Source: Proteobacteria bacterium UBA4457
Lineage (GTDB): Bacteria > Pseudomonadota > Gammaproteobacteria > Ga0077536
DNA length: 45,293 bases
Direction of reading: 5' to 3'
Assembly (NCBI GenBank): GCA_002390205.1
Contig: DGOV01000079.1
Coordinates: 58,070-103,362, forward strand
The notes below the pieces were generated by a model. The model did not search any database, was not told the origin of the DNA, and was given only the letters and a program-made list of their open reading frames with translations. The stretch's first letter is position 1, and every line of letters starts with the position of its first letter. Shown here in pieces: positions 32,934-41,983 of the stretch. The position numbers and the translations under genes were made by a program.

Positions 32934-33749
32934 TCAGTCAGTTGGGCGTTGATCATTTACAAATTTCCAATTTCGAGTCACATGAAGAATATCTACTTCG
33001 CCCTTTATCTTTTCAGGGAAGGGAGCGAAAGGTGCGGCGAGTTTAACAATTTTAACAGCGCCAGAGTCGAGTAAGTCATGGCCAGAGGAGCGCCGTATAA
33101 TTATTTCTTTGACTGACCCATCTGATCTGATAGCGACATCAAGCAATAAGCTTCCAGATAAGCCTTTTTCTCGCGCTCTATTTGGATAGTTCATATTTCC
33201 TATTCTCTCGACTTTTGCGCGCCACGCCTCCATATATGCTGCATAATTATGCTCTTTTGTATTTGCTGATATATATTTATGGCGCACTTCGCTATCTCTT
33301 CTTTTAAGACTATCCTGAATCTCCCCATGTAAGTTAGCCATTGCTAGAGATCTACTGATAAGCTGCTTTGCTGTTGGTAGGAGCTTGTCAGCTGTTAGTT
33401 TCTTTTTTGACGCTTCTTTATCTTTTTGGTTGGAGGGTAAGGTTTTTAAAATACCAGTTACGCTGTCAGCGCTTGTCGATTCGTCCTCTGTAATAAGTTC
33501 TGGCATTTTTTCGGGTGGGACTGATAAGGAGTTTTGTGTCATTGAAGAAGGTGTTTTGCTAACTTTTTTGGTTTGGTTTTGCACAGAAATACTGACTTCA
33601 ATAATAGACTCTCCAAAATATTCTACAGGTTGTACCCTTGGGTTTTTAAAACCCAGGGCAAGCATTGAATGGAAAAGAAAAGCTATTATTAACGTGAATG
33701 CAAGACGGTTTCGAGGGGAGATTACTGAAAATTCTCTATCTAGTGTCAT
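32934..33749 (-). CDS. TonB-like energy transducer
   Basis: 271 residues with a single N-terminal helix (LAFTLIIAFLFHSMLALGF), a long hydrophilic, Ser/Lys/Thr-rich periplasmic linker (about 45-165) and a C-terminal TonB domain (about 175-265: MNYPNRAREKGLSGSLLLDVAIRSDG, quoted in part, then SSGHDLLDSGAVKIV). It couples proton-motive force to outer-membrane receptors or binds peptidoglycan. No exbB/exbD is nearby. The ruvX-tonB-gshB order follows Pseudomonas, where the protein is a TonB paralogue. Confidence 0.88.
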   Translation of the reverse strand: MTLDREFSVISPRNRLAFTLIIAFLFHSMLALGFKNPRVQPVEYFGESIIEVSISVQNQTKKVSKTPSSMTQNSLSVPPEKMPELITEDESTSADSVTGILKTLPSNQKDKEASKKKLTADKLLPTAKQLISRSLAMANLHGEIQDSLKRRDSEVRHKYISANTKEHNYAAYMEAWRAKVERIGNMNYPNRAREKGLSGSLLLDVAIRSDGSVKEIIIRRSSGHDLLDSGAVKIVKLAAPFAPFPEKIKGEVDILHVTRNWKFVNDQRPTD

Positions 33750-33758
33750 TGTCTTTGG

Positions 33759-34730
33759 TTATGAGCGCTTCGATGCCACGAGAATTTCTTCTAATGCTGC
33801 CATAAGAATCTCCCCAACTTGTATTTCCCCAAAGGTATCAATTTCTCGAGCACATGTGGGGCTTGTCACGTTGATTTCTGTTAACTTGTCGCCAATAATG
33901 TCTAACCCAACAAATAGTAACCCTCTTTTCACTAATTCGGGTCCTACTCGCCTACAGATATGAAGGTCGGCTTCTGAAAGCGGCTGAGGGACTCCCCGGC
34001 CACCTGCTGCTAAATTTCCTCGGAGTTCCCCCTTCGCAGGGATGCGTGCGAGAGCATATTCAATAGGTTGGCCATTAACTACTATTACTCTTTTGTCTCC
34101 ATTTTCTATCTCAGGGAGGTATCTTTGTGCCATACAGTAGTTTGATTCAAGTTTTGTCAGTGTTTCAAAAATTACGTTTGCGTTACTGTCATTAGGTCGG
34201 ATACGGAACACAGACGTCCCACCCATGCCATCGAGAGGCTTAATCACGATATCTTGGTGGATCTCCATAAACTGGTGCAGTTGATCTTTACCTCTTGTCA
34301 CTAGTGTTGGAGGACATAAATCGGGGAACCAAGAAGTAAAAAGCTTTTCATTGCAGTCTCGGATTGATCGAGGATCATTGACGACTAATGCACCACCAAG
34401 TTGAGCTTTTTCCAAGATATATGTTGCTATAACGTATTCCATATCGAAAGGCGGATCTTTTCGCATTAAGATGCAGTCAAAATCAGATAAAAGATAATTC
34501 TTGGTGGATTGATTATCTAGATATTGAAACCAACGATCGTCGGAGTCGTAGACCTCAATTCTGCTGGCTTTACCGAAAGCAGCTCCGTCCACTAGTGACA
34601 AGTTGCTCATTTCCATATAATAGATGTCGTAGTTAAATTTCTGCGCAGCAAGCAGTAGTGCGAGGGTGGTGTCCTTGTGCGGTTTTATCCCTGTAATAGG
34701 GTCCATAATGACTCCGAGGCGTTTCTTCAT
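33759..34730 (-). CDS. gshB: Glutathione synthetase
   Basis: ATP-grasp enzyme adding glycine to gamma-glutamylcysteine. 323 residues: N-terminal MDPITGIKPHKDTTLALLLAA, substrate segment ILMRKDPPFDMEY, ATP-grasp core VIKPLDGMGGTSVFRI, and the metal-binding C-terminal IIGDKLTEINVTSPTCARE. It diverges from hemC with a 99-base gap. With ggt at 12346 it makes glutathione turnover likely in this organism. Confidence 0.96.
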   Translation of the reverse strand: MKKRLGVIMDPITGIKPHKDTTLALLLAAQKFNYDIYYMEMSNLSLVDGAAFGKASRIEVYDSDDRWFQYLDNQSTKNYLLSDFDCILMRKDPPFDMEYVIATYILEKAQLGGALVVNDPRSIRDCNEKLFTSWFPDLCPPTLVTRGKDQLHQFMEIHQDIVIKPLDGMGGTSVFRIRPNDSNANVIFETLTKLESNYCMAQRYLPEIENGDKRVIVVNGQPIEYALARIPAKGELRGNLAAGGRGVPQPLSEADLHICRRVGPELVKRGLLFVGLDIIGDKLTEINVTSPTCAREIDTFGEIQVGEILMAALEEILVASKRS

Positions 34731-34829
34731 GATATGTAAACCTATTTTAAAAGACTCAACCAGCGACTCTAATTCAGATTATTAAGATATATTGTCATTA
34801 TACAGTTATAAAAGCGTGGGAATAACTTC

Positions 34830-35753
34830 TTGAAAAAAGAAAGCGTAATACGTATCGCAACTCGAGCTAGCCAGTTGGCTCTTTGGCAGAGTCGTTTTGT
34901 AGCGAGCAAACTTATAGCTTTAAATCCAGACTTAAGAATTGAATTGATTGAAATAACTACCGAGGGAGATAAAGTCTTAGATATGTCTCTATCTAAGATT
35001 GGAGGGAAAGGTTTATTTATAAAAGAGCTTGAGGTCGCTCTGCTAGAGAGTAGAGCCGATCTGGCTGTCCACTCTATGAAAGATTTGCCCAACGCCATAA
35101 GTCCCGAGTTTTGTATAGCGTCTATTCTTAGACGCGAAGATGCTAGAGATGTACTAGTAACTAGTAATGGATACGATTTGACTACTCTGCCCGCTGGCGC
35201 AACAGTTGGCACATCGAGTTTGAGGAGACGGAGTCAGATATTGGCGCTTCGCAGAGATCTGAATATTCGTGATTTAAGGGGTAATGTAACAACTCGCTTG
35301 GAAAAGCAACAAAGTGGTCAATATGATGCGATCGTACTAGCTGCTGCAGGACTAAAGAGATTAGGTTTGATCTCTATGAAATGTGGATATTTCGGTCTAG
35401 ACGAATTGGTGCCAGCTGTAGGGCAAGGTGCGATAGGAGTCGAGGTATGCACGGGGCGGACCGATGTCCAATCTCTTGTAGCGCCTTTAAACTGTGAGAG
35501 TTCTGCTAGCTGCGTTAAAGCAGAGCGCTCCATGAATAGAATTTTGAACGGAAGTTGCCAAGTTCCGATTGGGGGTCACGCAGTTATAAAAAATGATAAA
35601 CTGGTTTTGACTGGAGTGGTAGCAAGTATTGACGGCCAACTAATGATTAATCGTCGATTAGAGGCTCCTAAGAGCGATGCGGAACGGCTTGGAGAAACTC
35701 TTGCAAATAGACTTATAGAGGCCGGCGCTGATAAGATTTTATCGGCAGTTTGA
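34830..35753 (+). CDS. hemC: Porphobilinogen deaminase (hydroxymethylbilane synthase)
   Basis: Polymerises four porphobilinogens into hydroxymethylbilane in heme synthesis. 307 residues starting at TTG 34830 (MKKESVIRIATRASQLALWQ). The dipyrromethane cofactor attaches to Cys243 in LNGSCQVPIGGHA. The conserved SLRRRSQI, LRGNVTTRL and VGQGAIGVE stretches are present. hemD follows 17 bases later. A clear ribosome-binding site is lacking. Confidence 0.96.
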   Translation: MKKESVIRIATRASQLALWQSRFVASKLIALNPDLRIELIEITTEGDKVLDMSLSKIGGKGLFIKELEVALLESRADLAVHSMKDLPNAISPEFCIASILRREDARDVLVTSNGYDLTTLPAGATVGTSSLRRRSQILALRRDLNIRDLRGNVTTRLEKQQSGQYDAIVLAAAGLKRLGLISMKCGYFGLDELVPAVGQGAIGVEVCTGRTDVQSLVAPLNCESSASCVKAERSMNRILNGSCQVPIGGHAVIKNDKLVLTGVVASIDGQLMINRRLEAPKSDAERLGETLANRLIEAGADKILSAV

Positions 35754-35770
35754 CTAGAGGTATTATTTAA

Positions 35771-36529
35771 GTGTCATTGTCCTCCTTGTCTGTCTTGCTG
35801 ACTCGTCCAGAGAGTGAGTCCAAAGCTTTGTCTCATTTACTGCAAAAAGAAAGAGCTATAGTAGTAAACGTGCCTATGTTTGAAATAGAAGCGAACGCTT
35901 CTCAGTCAGGTTGTGATCTCACGCCCCACTTTCAAATCGCAATATTTGTTAGTAAAAATGCTGCGAGATTCGGCGCTAGAGCATTCTTGGAGGCATCGAA
36001 GAATTCAGTCAATATTCCCGTTCTTGGAATAGGGCCTGCCACGAAAAAGACCCTTAAAAACATGGGTGTAAGCGGTTGTATCATACCTAGGACTTCTTAC
36101 AATTCTGAAGGATTGCTTGAGTTATTAGAGTTGCAACGCACCTGCATTCCTAAGACGGTGGTCATTTTCCGTGGAAACGGAGGTCGCGAGTTGCTACGTA
36201 GAGGTTTAGAGAGCCGAGGATATACAGTTGAGTACTTGAGCTGTTATGTCAGACGTGAGATCCAGGGAGGCCTGCTTCAAAAGCTAGATTCTAGCGCTGC
36301 TCCAGATCTTCTTATAATTGCCAGTAAACAAGCTCTAGATATCCTTGTAAGTAAAATAATGGCAGAGGATCTTACTCGGCTTTTCGATGTGCAGACGCTG
36401 GTGTTAGGATCTAGGCTAGCAGCTGAGATCGCATTGTCAGGGTTCTCTTTGATGCCAATAGTTGTGAAAGAGTTTTCTGATGCACATGTTGTGTCGACAA
36501 TAAAAGAATGGGCGGCAAAAAGCGTCTAG
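35771..36529 (+). CDS. hemD: Uroporphyrinogen-III synthase
   Basis: Cyclises hydroxymethylbilane with inversion of ring D. 252 residues, poorly conserved family; the N-terminal VLLTRPESESKALSHLL, FVSKNAARF and central VVIFRGNGGRELLRRGLESRGYTVEYLSCY (quoted to show the RG.GGRELL signature) place it. Start is GTG 35771. In Pseudomonas hemX and hemY follow; here they are absent and msbA comes next. Confidence 0.92.
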   Translation: MSLSSLSVLLTRPESESKALSHLLQKERAIVVNVPMFEIEANASQSGCDLTPHFQIAIFVSKNAARFGARAFLEASKNSVNIPVLGIGPATKKTLKNMGVSGCIIPRTSYNSEGLLELLELQRTCIPKTVVIFRGNGGRELLRRGLESRGYTVEYLSCYVRREIQGGLLQKLDSSAAPDLLIIASKQALDILVSKIMAEDLTRLFDVQTLVLGSRLAAEIALSGFSLMPIVVKEFSDAHVVSTIKEWAAKSV

Positions 36530-36572
36530 AGATTATAGGTTCGTACAAAAACTGTTAGGGTAGGGCTCGTAA

Positions 36573-38315
36573 ATGCAGGTATTCCATTCAGACACGCCTA
36601 AAATATATGTTCGCCTTCTTGCTTTTGTTAAACCACATTGGAAGGTATTCGCCTTATCTATAGCCGCAATGATTGGGCTAGCCTCCACTGAGTGGGTTTT
36701 GCCGGCCCTCGTGAAGCCTTTAATTGACGGAGACTTTGGTGAGGCTCAAGGCTCTTTGGCTCTTTACATCCCGCTAGTATTGATAACGCTCTTTTTTGTT
36801 CGTGGGGTATTAAGTTATATCGCGACGGTTAGTTTAAACTGGGTCGCACAGACAACTATTTGTGATTTAAGAATGCGGATGTTCGATGCGTTAATCAGGC
36901 AACCTGCAGGTTTTTATGACAAATCAGGAACTGGCAACTTGATATCGAAGTTTACTTTTGATGTGACGCAAGTTGCTGAGGCTTCAACGAGAGTCATAAC
37001 GGTTGCTGTAAAAGATTCTGCAGTAGTTTTGGTTTTGTTGGGCTACCTGACTTATTTGAATTGGCGGCTAGCGATATTCTTGATTTTTTTCGCTCCTTTA
37101 ATAGCTATTGTTGTCCGTCGTGTTTCAAAAAAGATGCGTAATATGAGTTCTCGTCTGCAAGACTCGGTAGGCGAATTAAATGGAGTCGCTGGAGAAGCGA
37201 TTAAAGGGCACCTCGAAATAAAAATTTACGGCGGTTATTCGCATGAAGGTAGCCGGTTTTTACGGGCCGTTCACCATGCTCGAAAATTTCAGATGAAAGT
37301 GGTCCGCTCTAGTGCCATGGTCGTTCCTTTGATCCAACTAATAGTAGCAACCGGAATCTCGATTTTAATTATGCTTGCTTTAAAAGAAGCCACTGATTCG
37401 GCAATGACACGAGGAGATTTCGTTTCTTTTGTAACTGCGACGGCTCTACTTTTGCCACCTATTAAACGGTTAGCTGGGGCTAATGAATTTTTACAACGAG
37501 GAATGGCCGCTGCGAAGTCGGTATTTACGTTGATTGATACTCCAGTTGAAAACAACGAGGGGCGAGCCTGTGGAAAAGTTCAAGGGCAAATCGAGTTTGC
37601 TGATATTTCTGCTTGTTATGATGGGCAAGAAGTACTTACAAAAATTTCTCTGACTATTCGGCCTGGGGAGACCGTAGCATTTGTTGGTAAATCTGGAGGC
37701 GGGAAGTCGACGCTGGTGAATCTCTTGCCAAGATTCTATTCGCCTTCAAATGGAGTCATTAGTCTTGATGGGGTAAACATAGAAGATTTTTCTTTAGACA
37801 GTTTGCGATCAAATATAGGATATGTGAGCCAAAATATCGTGCTGTTTAACGATACAATACATAACAACATTGCATATGGGGCGAACTGTGTGGCGTCTGA
37901 AGAGCAGATATTGTATGCGGCAGAAAAAGCACAAGTTTTAGCATTTGCTGGTCAGTTTCCCGATGGGATGCAGACAACTGTCGGAGAAAATGGTTCTCGA
38001 CTTTCGGGAGGACAAAAGCAGCGGATAGCAATAGCTAGAGCGTTCCTCAAAGATGCTCCTATTTTAATTATGGATGAGGCGACAGCTGCCCTTGATAATG
38101 AGGTAGAAAGTCTTATCCAGCAGGCCTTGAAGAGTCTAAGGTATGGACGCACAAACCTCGTGGTGGCACACAGATTATCAACAGTAATTGAAGCTGATCG
38201 TATAGTTGTGATAGATAAAGGAACCATTTTAGAAACTGGAACACATGATGAATTACTAAGTAAAAAAGGGGTTTACTCTCATTTGTATAGTACGCATGAC
38301 GAATTTGAAGGATAA
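36573..38315 (+). CDS. msbA: Lipid A export ABC transporter MsbA
   Basis: Homodimeric ABC exporter that flips lipid A-core across the inner membrane. 580 residues: a six-helix membrane domain (about 20-320) and an ATPase domain with Walker A GKSGGGKSTLV, Q-loop SQNIVLFNDTI, signature LSGGQKQRIAIARA, Walker B ILIMDEATAALD and the His switch VAHRLST. Length matches MsbA. lpxK, its usual companion, is not adjacent. It ends 22 bases from convergent tldE. Confidence 0.94.
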   Translation: MQVFHSDTPKIYVRLLAFVKPHWKVFALSIAAMIGLASTEWVLPALVKPLIDGDFGEAQGSLALYIPLVLITLFFVRGVLSYIATVSLNWVAQTTICDLRMRMFDALIRQPAGFYDKSGTGNLISKFTFDVTQVAEASTRVITVAVKDSAVVLVLLGYLTYLNWRLAIFLIFFAPLIAIVVRRVSKKMRNMSSRLQDSVGELNGVAGEAIKGHLEIKIYGGYSHEGSRFLRAVHHARKFQMKVVRSSAMVVPLIQLIVATGISILIMLALKEATDSAMTRGDFVSFVTATALLLPPIKRLAGANEFLQRGMAAAKSVFTLIDTPVENNEGRACGKVQGQIEFADISACYDGQEVLTKISLTIRPGETVAFVGKSGGGKSTLVNLLPRFYSPSNGVISLDGVNIEDFSLDSLRSNIGYVSQNIVLFNDTIHNNIAYGANCVASEEQILYAAEKAQVLAFAGQFPDGMQTTVGENGSRLSGGQKQRIAIARAFLKDAPILIMDEATAALDNEVESLIQQALKSLRYGRTNLVVAHRLSTVIEADRIVVIDKGTILETGTHDELLSKKGVYSHLYSTHDEFEG

Positions 38316-38337
38316 ATAATGCGTTCTGCGCTGAGCT

Positions 38338-39687
38338 TCACCCTCCGGCAACCATCATGCTGTCGATACAAAGAGTGCCGACTTTTATCGATGCCTCTAT
38401 GTCTTCATCATTTCCTATTTGAGTAATTCCCATTAGCATCTCTTTGAGATTCCCGGCAATCGTGATTTCTTCTACTGCATGGACAAGCTCTCCATTCTCT
38501 ATAAGGAAGCCGGCAGCGCCTCTTGAATAGTCTCCTGTCAGTAGGTTAACTCCGAACCCCATCAAGTCGGTTATAAGAAGGCCAGATTTAGTGGCCTGAA
38601 TGAGTTCTTTTTGGTTATAATCTCCTCCATTAATCGCAATGTTAAAGCATCCTCCAGAATTTCCTGTTGGCTCCATTTTTAGTTTTCTGGCAGCGTAGCC
38701 ACCTAATGCATAATTTTTCACACATCCGTGGTGGACAAAATATTTTTGCATCGTACCCATTCCGTCGCTGTCAAAAGGAGCGCTGCTTGGGCCTGTTTGC
38801 AAATGTGGGTCTTCAGAGATAGAGACGAAAGTCGGGAGCACTATTTTTCCTAGAGAATCTGCCAAAAAAGAGTTTTTTTCATACTGAGCTTTCCCTGAGA
38901 GCCCACTGAGCACATGAGCAAAAATACCTGCGCTGACGCGAGGTTCAAACAGGATTGCATATTGGCCGGTTGGTATTTTTTTGGCGTTTAGTTTTCCTTC
39001 CGCGCGTCGACAGGCTAGAGCTCCAATCTCTTCAGGGCTCAGGAGTTTTGTCGGATCTCTGTGTGACGAAGACCAATACCCTTTTTGTTTTTCATTAGGC
39101 CCATTCTCGGCAATCATGATGGCACTAAGACTATGCCGCGTACTTTGGTAGCCCTGATTGAACCCCAAACTATTAGCGTAGACTTTTGCTCCACGATACT
39201 TACTTACATGTACCCCATCCGACCTAAGAGTCTGTACACTGGAATCTAGGGCAGAGATTTCAGCTTGCGCAGCAATTTGAACCATTTCATCTATTTCTAT
39301 ATCCCAGGGATAATCTAGATCTAGATTGATTACTTTTTTACACAAGTATTTTTTTTCTATAAGTCCCGCATAGGGATCGGCTTCGCTATACCCTGCTATA
39401 GTGGTGGCCGACTCGATTGTGCTATTAATCGAGCTAATAGAAAAATCAGAGCTTTTTGCGGTGCCTTTTCTTCCACTCTGATAAACAGTGATAGCGATGC
39501 TTTTGTCTTTTTGATGCTCAATTGACTCACAGGTATTATCCCGCACGGAGGTTTCAATACCTTCGCCTCCAAATAGAGAGATTTCAATTTCGGTTAATCC
39601 TTTTTGTTTAGCAATGTGAAGCACTTTTTCTGCGACTTCGCTTAAAGCATCAGGGTTATTAAAGTTCTGATTTTTGTTAGAATACAT
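38338..39687 (-). CDS. pmbA: TldE/PmbA family metalloprotease subunit
   Basis: Subunit of the TldD/TldE protease, which degrades unfolded peptides and matures modified peptides such as microcin B17. TldE itself lacks the zinc motif and supports TldD. 449 residues; family stretches include VYANSLGFNQGYQSTRHSL, GRKGTAKSSDFS, FEPRVSAGIFAHVLSGLSG and the C-terminal LTGDYSRGAAGFLIENGEL. No HExxxH is seen, as expected for TldE. tldD is not in the window. Confidence 0.94.
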   Translation of the reverse strand: MYSNKNQNFNNPDALSEVAEKVLHIAKQKGLTEIEISLFGGEGIETSVRDNTCESIEHQKDKSIAITVYQSGRKGTAKSSDFSISSINSTIESATTIAGYSEADPYAGLIEKKYLCKKVINLDLDYPWDIEIDEMVQIAAQAEISALDSSVQTLRSDGVHVSKYRGAKVYANSLGFNQGYQSTRHSLSAIMIAENGPNEKQKGYWSSSHRDPTKLLSPEEIGALACRRAEGKLNAKKIPTGQYAILFEPRVSAGIFAHVLSGLSGKAQYEKNSFLADSLGKIVLPTFVSISEDPHLQTGPSSAPFDSDGMGTMQKYFVHHGCVKNYALGGYAARKLKMEPTGNSGGCFNIAINGGDYNQKELIQATKSGLLITDLMGFGVNLLTGDYSRGAAGFLIENGELVHAVEEITIAGNLKEMLMGITQIGNDEDIEASIKVGTLCIDSMMVAGG

Positions 39688-39800
39688 GTATCCTATCGTA
39701 ACCTTTCTGGCATTCGGATGCTAAATCGTATTTGATCTTAACCGCCTCGATTTGCCTATAGGGTTTATACAGGCTCCAGTTTATTAAATTTATTGGCTTA

Positions 39801-41969
39801 ATGATGGCAAATGATCCGGTCTTAGACGTATTGAACGAAAAACAGAGAGATGCCGTTACATCCGAGGCGCCTCAGCTGTTAGTTTTAGCTGGTGCAGGTA
39901 GTGGCAAAACCAAAGTACTAGTGCACCGGGTAGCTTGGTGTCTAGAAACAGGTTTGGCATCCCCTAGAAGCATTCTTGCTGTGACGTTTACTAATAAAGC
40001 GGCAGCAGAAATGCGTGCTCGAATAGCAGGGTTGACGCAGTTTGAAGTCACATCGATTTGGGTAGGCACTTTCCATAGCATCGCTCACAGACTACTTAGG
40101 CTTCATTGGAGGGAAGCGAAGTTAGCGGAAAAATTTCAAATCATCGATTCGGACGATCAATTACGCTTGGTAAAAAGAATGATTAAAGATCTTCGTTTAA
40201 ACGACAAAGAATATCCTGCGAAAGAAGTGCAATGGTTTATTAACGGTTGTAAAGATCGAGGAGAGCGCCCGAAGTACGTTGACGACTATGGTGATAGCTC
40301 AACGAGGACAATGGTTAAAATCTATGAAGCGTATGAGGTTTCATGCGAGAGGTCAGGCTTAGTTGACTTTGCAGAGCTACTTTTGAGGGCTAACGAGCTG
40401 TGGGTTAACGCGCCTAGTTTGTTGCAGCATTATAAAATGCGATTTCGACATATTTTGGTTGATGAATTTCAGGACACTAATGCTATTCAATATGCATGGC
40501 TTCGACAGCTCGCGGGGGGAGAGAGTCAGTTTTATGCAGTTGGTGACGATGATCAATCTATTTATAGTTGGCGTGGTGCTGAGGTTGAAAATATGCAACG
40601 ATTTCGACGAGACTTCGCAAAGCATGAAATGATTCGACTTGAGCAAAATTATCGCTCTACTCGTAATATCCTTGATGCAGCAAATGCTTTGATAAGCAAT
40701 AACCCTTCCCGAATCGGTAAAGAGTTATGGACCGAAGATGCAGCTGGCGAAAGTATATCGCTGTATACCGCTTATAATGAAGTGGATGAATCTAGATTTG
40801 TCACAGAAAGGATTATCCAGTGGTGCGACAAATATGGGAAGCTTTCTGATTGCGCCATTCTCTATCGCGTGAGCGCTCAATCGCGCGTACTTGAAGATTC
40901 GCTGCGACAAACAGATTTACCTTATAGAGTTTACGGAGGTTTTAAGTTTTATGAGCGTGCAGAGATAAAAGATGCATTAGCTTATGTGCGTCTAGCTAAC
41001 TCCCGCAGTGACGATGCTGCTTTTGAGCGAATAGTAAATTTTCCCCCACGAGGAATAGGTCAGCGCACATTAGATGAACTTCGCTTGATTGCGAGAAGCG
41101 ACGAAATTACTCTGTGGGAAGCCATGCAGCGCCAAATTGATGCAAATCTTTTTTCGCCTAGAGCTTTAGCAAGCTTTCAGCGATTTAGAGACCTGATTGA
41201 TCGGATGAGCGCAACATTCTCTGATGTCGATTTGTCTACTTTGTTAGAGCCCGTCATAACTCTAAGTGGGCTCGTCGAGCACTATAAAAAAGAAAAAGGT
41301 GAGCGAGGTTTTGATCGGGTTGAGAATCTTGACGAATTGATTGAGGCGGCCAGAGATTTTGTCCCTAGCGCCGAGGATCAAGGACTTTCTTTACTGGATG
41401 CATTTTTATCTAAGGCGGCACTAGAGTCAGGAGAGAATCAGGCATCTAAGGATGCCGACTGCGTTCAATTAATGACATTGCATTCCGCAAAAGGCCTAGA
41501 ATTCCCGTTGGTTTTTCTTGTTGGTGTTGAAGAAGGCTTGTTTCCACATCAGCGTTCTTCAGCAGACCCGGGCCAGCTTGAAGAAGAACGACGACTTTGC
41601 TACGTTGGAATTACTCGCGCAATGACAAAGTTAGTCATTACCAACGCACAGTCGCGCCGATTGCATGGTGCTGATTATTACCCTCAGCCTTCTAGATTCA
41701 TTAGTGAGCTTCCGTTAGAGGTCATTGAAAATGTAAGAGTTGGTGGAAATTTCTACGCAACACAGAAGATGAAACCCACTTTAAAATCTGTCAATCCTCC
41801 ACACGATCCTAATTTCCCCTTAGGACAGCCTGTCCTCCATAAAGCATTTGGAGAAGGAGTTGTCCTTCAAGTTGAGGGCCAAGGTGAACATGCTCGAGTA
41901 CAGGTCAACTTTCAAGATAAAGGGGTAAAGTGGCTAGTGTTGGGTTATGCGGGGCTAAAAAAAATATAG
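39801..41969 (+). CDS. uvrD: DNA helicase II (UvrD, superfamily 1)
   Basis: 3'-5' helicase for nucleotide excision and mismatch repair. 722 residues, nearly the length of E. coli UvrD. Motifs: Walker A LAGAGSGKTKVL, TFTNKAAAEMR (Ia), LVDEFQDTN (II), VGDDDQSIYSWRGA (III), RLEQNYRST (IV), TLHSAKGLEF and EERRLCYVGITRA (VI). The C-terminus has the UvrD-type FGEGVVLQVEGQGEHARVQV module rather than a Rep-type end. A LexA box as in E. coli is not convincingly present upstream. Confidence 0.96.
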   Translation: MMANDPVLDVLNEKQRDAVTSEAPQLLVLAGAGSGKTKVLVHRVAWCLETGLASPRSILAVTFTNKAAAEMRARIAGLTQFEVTSIWVGTFHSIAHRLLRLHWREAKLAEKFQIIDSDDQLRLVKRMIKDLRLNDKEYPAKEVQWFINGCKDRGERPKYVDDYGDSSTRTMVKIYEAYEVSCERSGLVDFAELLLRANELWVNAPSLLQHYKMRFRHILVDEFQDTNAIQYAWLRQLAGGESQFYAVGDDDQSIYSWRGAEVENMQRFRRDFAKHEMIRLEQNYRSTRNILDAANALISNNPSRIGKELWTEDAAGESISLYTAYNEVDESRFVTERIIQWCDKYGKLSDCAILYRVSAQSRVLEDSLRQTDLPYRVYGGFKFYERAEIKDALAYVRLANSRSDDAAFERIVNFPPRGIGQRTLDELRLIARSDEITLWEAMQRQIDANLFSPRALASFQRFRDLIDRMSATFSDVDLSTLLEPVITLSGLVEHYKKEKGERGFDRVENLDELIEAARDFVPSAEDQGLSLLDAFLSKAALESGENQASKDADCVQLMTLHSAKGLEFPLVFLVGVEEGLFPHQRSSADPGQLEEERRLCYVGITRAMTKLVITNAQSRRLHGADYYPQPSRFISELPLEVIENVRVGGNFYATQKMKPTLKSVNPPHDPNFPLGQPVLHKAFGEGVVLQVEGQGEHARVQVNFQDKGVKWLVLGYAGLKKI

Positions 41970-41983
41970 GAAAGGTGCTGTTT

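Noticed and set aside
33385..33963. Long plus-strand open frame (192 codons) opposite tonB and gshB
   Set aside because: It is antisense to two well-supported genes and shows no recognisable domain; such shadows are common opposite coding sequence.
39756..39772. LexA-like box upstream of uvrD
   Set aside because: A CTGTATA-type half site exists on the minus strand, but the second half and the 16-base spacing do not match the CTGT-N8-ACAG consensus.
41930..41983. Upstream start of the TRAP binding protein inside uvrD
   Set aside because: It would put 18 residues before the lipoprotein signal; ATG 41984 has a good ribosome-binding site and a proper signal peptide.
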